A stretch of DNA of 34,398 nucleotides, from contig JARLGS010000607.1 of NCBI GenBank assembly GCA_031292695.1, forward strand, positions 1-34,398, given 5' to 3'. Of the stretch, positions 33,682 through 34,398 are shown one piece after another (positions within the stretch are counted from its first letter, which is position 1; every line of letters starts with the position of its first letter). The notes beneath the pieces are model-generated. The model ran no database searches. It had not been told where the DNA came from and was given only the letters and a program-made list of their open reading frames with translations. Source of the stretch: Mycobacterium sp. Its GTDB lineage: Bacteria > Actinomycetota > Actinomycetes > Mycobacteriales > Mycobacteriaceae. The position numbers and the translations under genes were made by a program.

Positions 33682-33982
33682 GGACTCACGCGGCGCCCTA
33701 ATCGTGGGACTCAAGGGTCCGTCATCTCACTAGCCGTCCGTGACTCCAGCGCACCGCAGGACTTCGTTCTGTCGAAGAGCTCAAGGCTCGGGAACAAGCA
33801 TCGGGAAGTCAACCCTGCGGCAGGCTCGGGCAACGGAATCCCACCACCACCGAATGAGCTCCGCTGCCAGGCGCGCCGTTCTTTCAGAAGTCGTCGAACG
33901 ACCGGAGCCACCAGGCATCACCTGGCAGCAGACCTCGTCAGGAACAAAAGCCCGGTCACCTGGACCGGCAATCCATCCCTAC
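33682..33982 (-). ncRNA. IS110 bridge RNA (target- and donor-binding guide loops)
   Basis: On the element strand, stem GCTGCCAGG/CCTGGCAGC (33929-33921 with 33871-33863) encloses a target loop. In the loop a left guide GTGGCTC-CG abuts hairpin GTCGT-TCG-ACGAC, followed by right guide CTGAAAG (33887-33881), which complements core plus gcvT-side target (CT-TTCAG) at 7 of 7. A second stem (33747-33733 with 33694-33682) encloses a donor loop. Its left guide GTGAGATG-A-CG (33730-33720) equals the right end of the element at 8 of 8. A hairpin GGAC-CCTTGA-GTCC follows, then right guide CGATTAG (33704-33698), which complements the left end CT-AATCG at 7 of 7. Both loops share the same layout. The 5' end is inferred from the junction promoter; the 3' end is approximate. 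Confidence 0.85.
33952..33968 (-). other. 5' hairpin of the bridge RNA
   Basis: CCGGT-CACCTGG-ACCGG gives a 5-bp stem with a 7-nt loop, 23 bp before the target-loop stem in the direction of transcription. It could be a 5' structural hairpin of the guide RNA. Confidence 0.45.
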
Positions 33983-34000
33983 TAACCGATTAGGATCGAC

Positions 34001-34398
34001 ATGCCAGACAACCTGATTCCCGGTGACCGCAGTTACACCGAGGAACACGAGTGGGTGCTGATTGCTCCCGGCGCCGCACTGCCGGACGTCCCGGTGCGGG
34101 TCGGGATCACCTCGGTCGCCGCCGCTGCGCTCGGTGACCTGGTGTTCTTGGACCTCCCTGAGGTCGGAGCCGACATCGTTGCCGGAGAGGCCTGCGGGGA
34201 GGTCGAATCCACCAAGACCGTGTCCGAGCTGTACCCGCCCGTGAGCGGCACCGTCACCGCAGTCAACACCGCTGCGGTCGACGATCCCGCCCTGGTGACT
34301 TCCGACCCCTACGGAGAGGGCTGGCTGTTCGAGGTGCAGCCGACCGCGGCGGGAGTGCTGTTGACCGCGGCCGAGTACACGGACAAGAACGAGGTGCC
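34001..34398 (+). CDS. gcvH: Glycine cleavage system H protein (3' end outside window)
   Basis: 132 codons are visible from ATG 34001; no stop occurs before the window ends, and only the last residues should be missing. Motifs: RSYTEEHEWVLI, VGITSVAAAALGDLVFLDLPEVG, and the lipoylation site GEVESTKTVSELYPPVSG with the lipoyl lysine at residue 72, then YGEGWLFEV. The lipoyl arm shuttles the aminomethyl group between GcvP, GcvT and lipoamide dehydrogenase. AGGA six bases upstream of the ATG serves as ribosome-binding site; its first bases come from the inserted element. The gene is cut off from the riboswitch-controlled gcvPT transcript by the 1.6-kb insertion. Confidence 0.95.
   Translation, partial: MPDNLIPGDRSYTEEHEWVLIAPGAALPDVPVRVGITSVAAAALGDLVFLDLPEVGADIVAGEACGEVESTKTVSELYPPVSGTVTAVNTAAVDDPALVTSDPYGEGWLFEVQPTAAGVLLTAAEYTDKNEV

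Larger units (their letters stand above)
32390..33993 (-). mobile_element. IS110-family insertion sequence between gcvT and gcvH (1604 bp)
   Basis: The element carries one transposase and has no terminal inverted repeats. Its ends are placed by the flanks: gcvT reads TGA-A-AG at 32384-32389, and the other end reads AG-GATCGAC-ATG from 33992. Removing one AG and everything between gives TGAAAGGATCGACATG, a normal gcvT-gcvH junction with an AAAGGA ribosome-binding site. The repeated AG is CT on the element's strand, the same core dinucleotide as the best-studied IS110 member, IS621. The right end is short (under 25 bp past the transposase stop). The left end is about 350 bp, as in the IS110 subgroup with the bridge RNA upstream of the transposase. 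Confidence 0.92.

Noticed and set aside
32391..33730. CATCTCAC repeated at 32391-32398 and 33723-33730, first taken as a target-site duplication.
   Set aside because: The second copy lies inside the element's left end, 84 bp from the transposase start, and fits the donor left guide of the bridge RNA. The element boundary is better placed at the AG core by the gcvT-gcvH reconstruction.
32443..33993. A 516-codon open frame on the plus strand opposite the transposase.
   Set aside because: It is antisense to a transposase with intact catalytic residues, has no family motifs and no ribosome-binding site. GC-rich codon bias creates such mirror frames.

Overview
The window is high-GC actinobacterial DNA, most likely from a Mycolicibacterium/Mycobacterium-type genome. 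The signs are GTG starts, a GC-rich third codon position, a candidate leaderless start with a TANNNT -10 box, a DUF385/F420-type small oxidoreductase, a BTAD regulator and a large LuxR-type ATPase regulator. No tRNA, rRNA or CRISPR array was seen. Function calls rest on motifs and family knowledge, because no search could be run.

Layout. (1) 1-1398 is the 3' part of a BTAD-type regulator. After a 420-bp gap that carries a 20-bp direct repeat comes a same-strand catabolic operon (1819-9319): succinate-semialdehyde-type aldehyde dehydrogenase, pyruvate-decarboxylase-like ThDP enzyme, VOC extradiol dioxygenase, FAA-hydrolase-family enzyme, FAD aromatic hydroxylase and a carboxymuconolactone-decarboxylase-family protein. 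Together they look like hydroxylation, meta-cleavage, hydrolysis, 2-oxo-acid decarboxylation and aldehyde oxidation of an aromatic substrate that cannot be named from sequence. (2) 9383-14275 holds a DUF4239-like membrane protein whose frame runs about 500 bp antisense into a convergent MgtA-type P-type ATPase, then a patatin-like protein with an altered nucleophile motif. (3) 14276-22187 is a mosaic of small units: a 49-aa zinc-ribbon-like protein, an NfeD-like OB-fold protein with a flotillin, a DUF385 protein, a lipoprotein aldose 1-epimerase, a DJ-1/PfpI protein, a helical hypothetical protein, a 27-codon micro-ORF with a very strong ribosome-binding site, and a DUF2235 hydrolase. (4) 22188-26816 holds a LAL-type LuxR regulator, a ketopantoate-reductase-like protein and a canonical patatin. 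(5) 27117-34398 is a glycine module: a ureohydrolase, a tandem glycine riboswitch, gcvP, gcvT and gcvH (cut by the window edge).

The most notable feature is an IS110-family element inserted between gcvT and gcvH. Its ends can be placed to the base, because joining the flanks gives an ordinary 10-nt gcvT-gcvH gap with an AAAGGA ribosome-binding site. The 350-bp non-coding end upstream of the transposase folds into two guide loops. One contains a 7-nt complement of the gcvT-side target plus core and a 6/8 match to the gcvH-side target. The other contains an 8-nt match to the right end and a 7-nt complement of the left end of the element itself. That is the organisation expected of an IS110 bridge RNA, readable here from a single insertion. 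Joining the ends would also create a promoter, TTGACT-17 bp-TCTAAT, pointing into this RNA.
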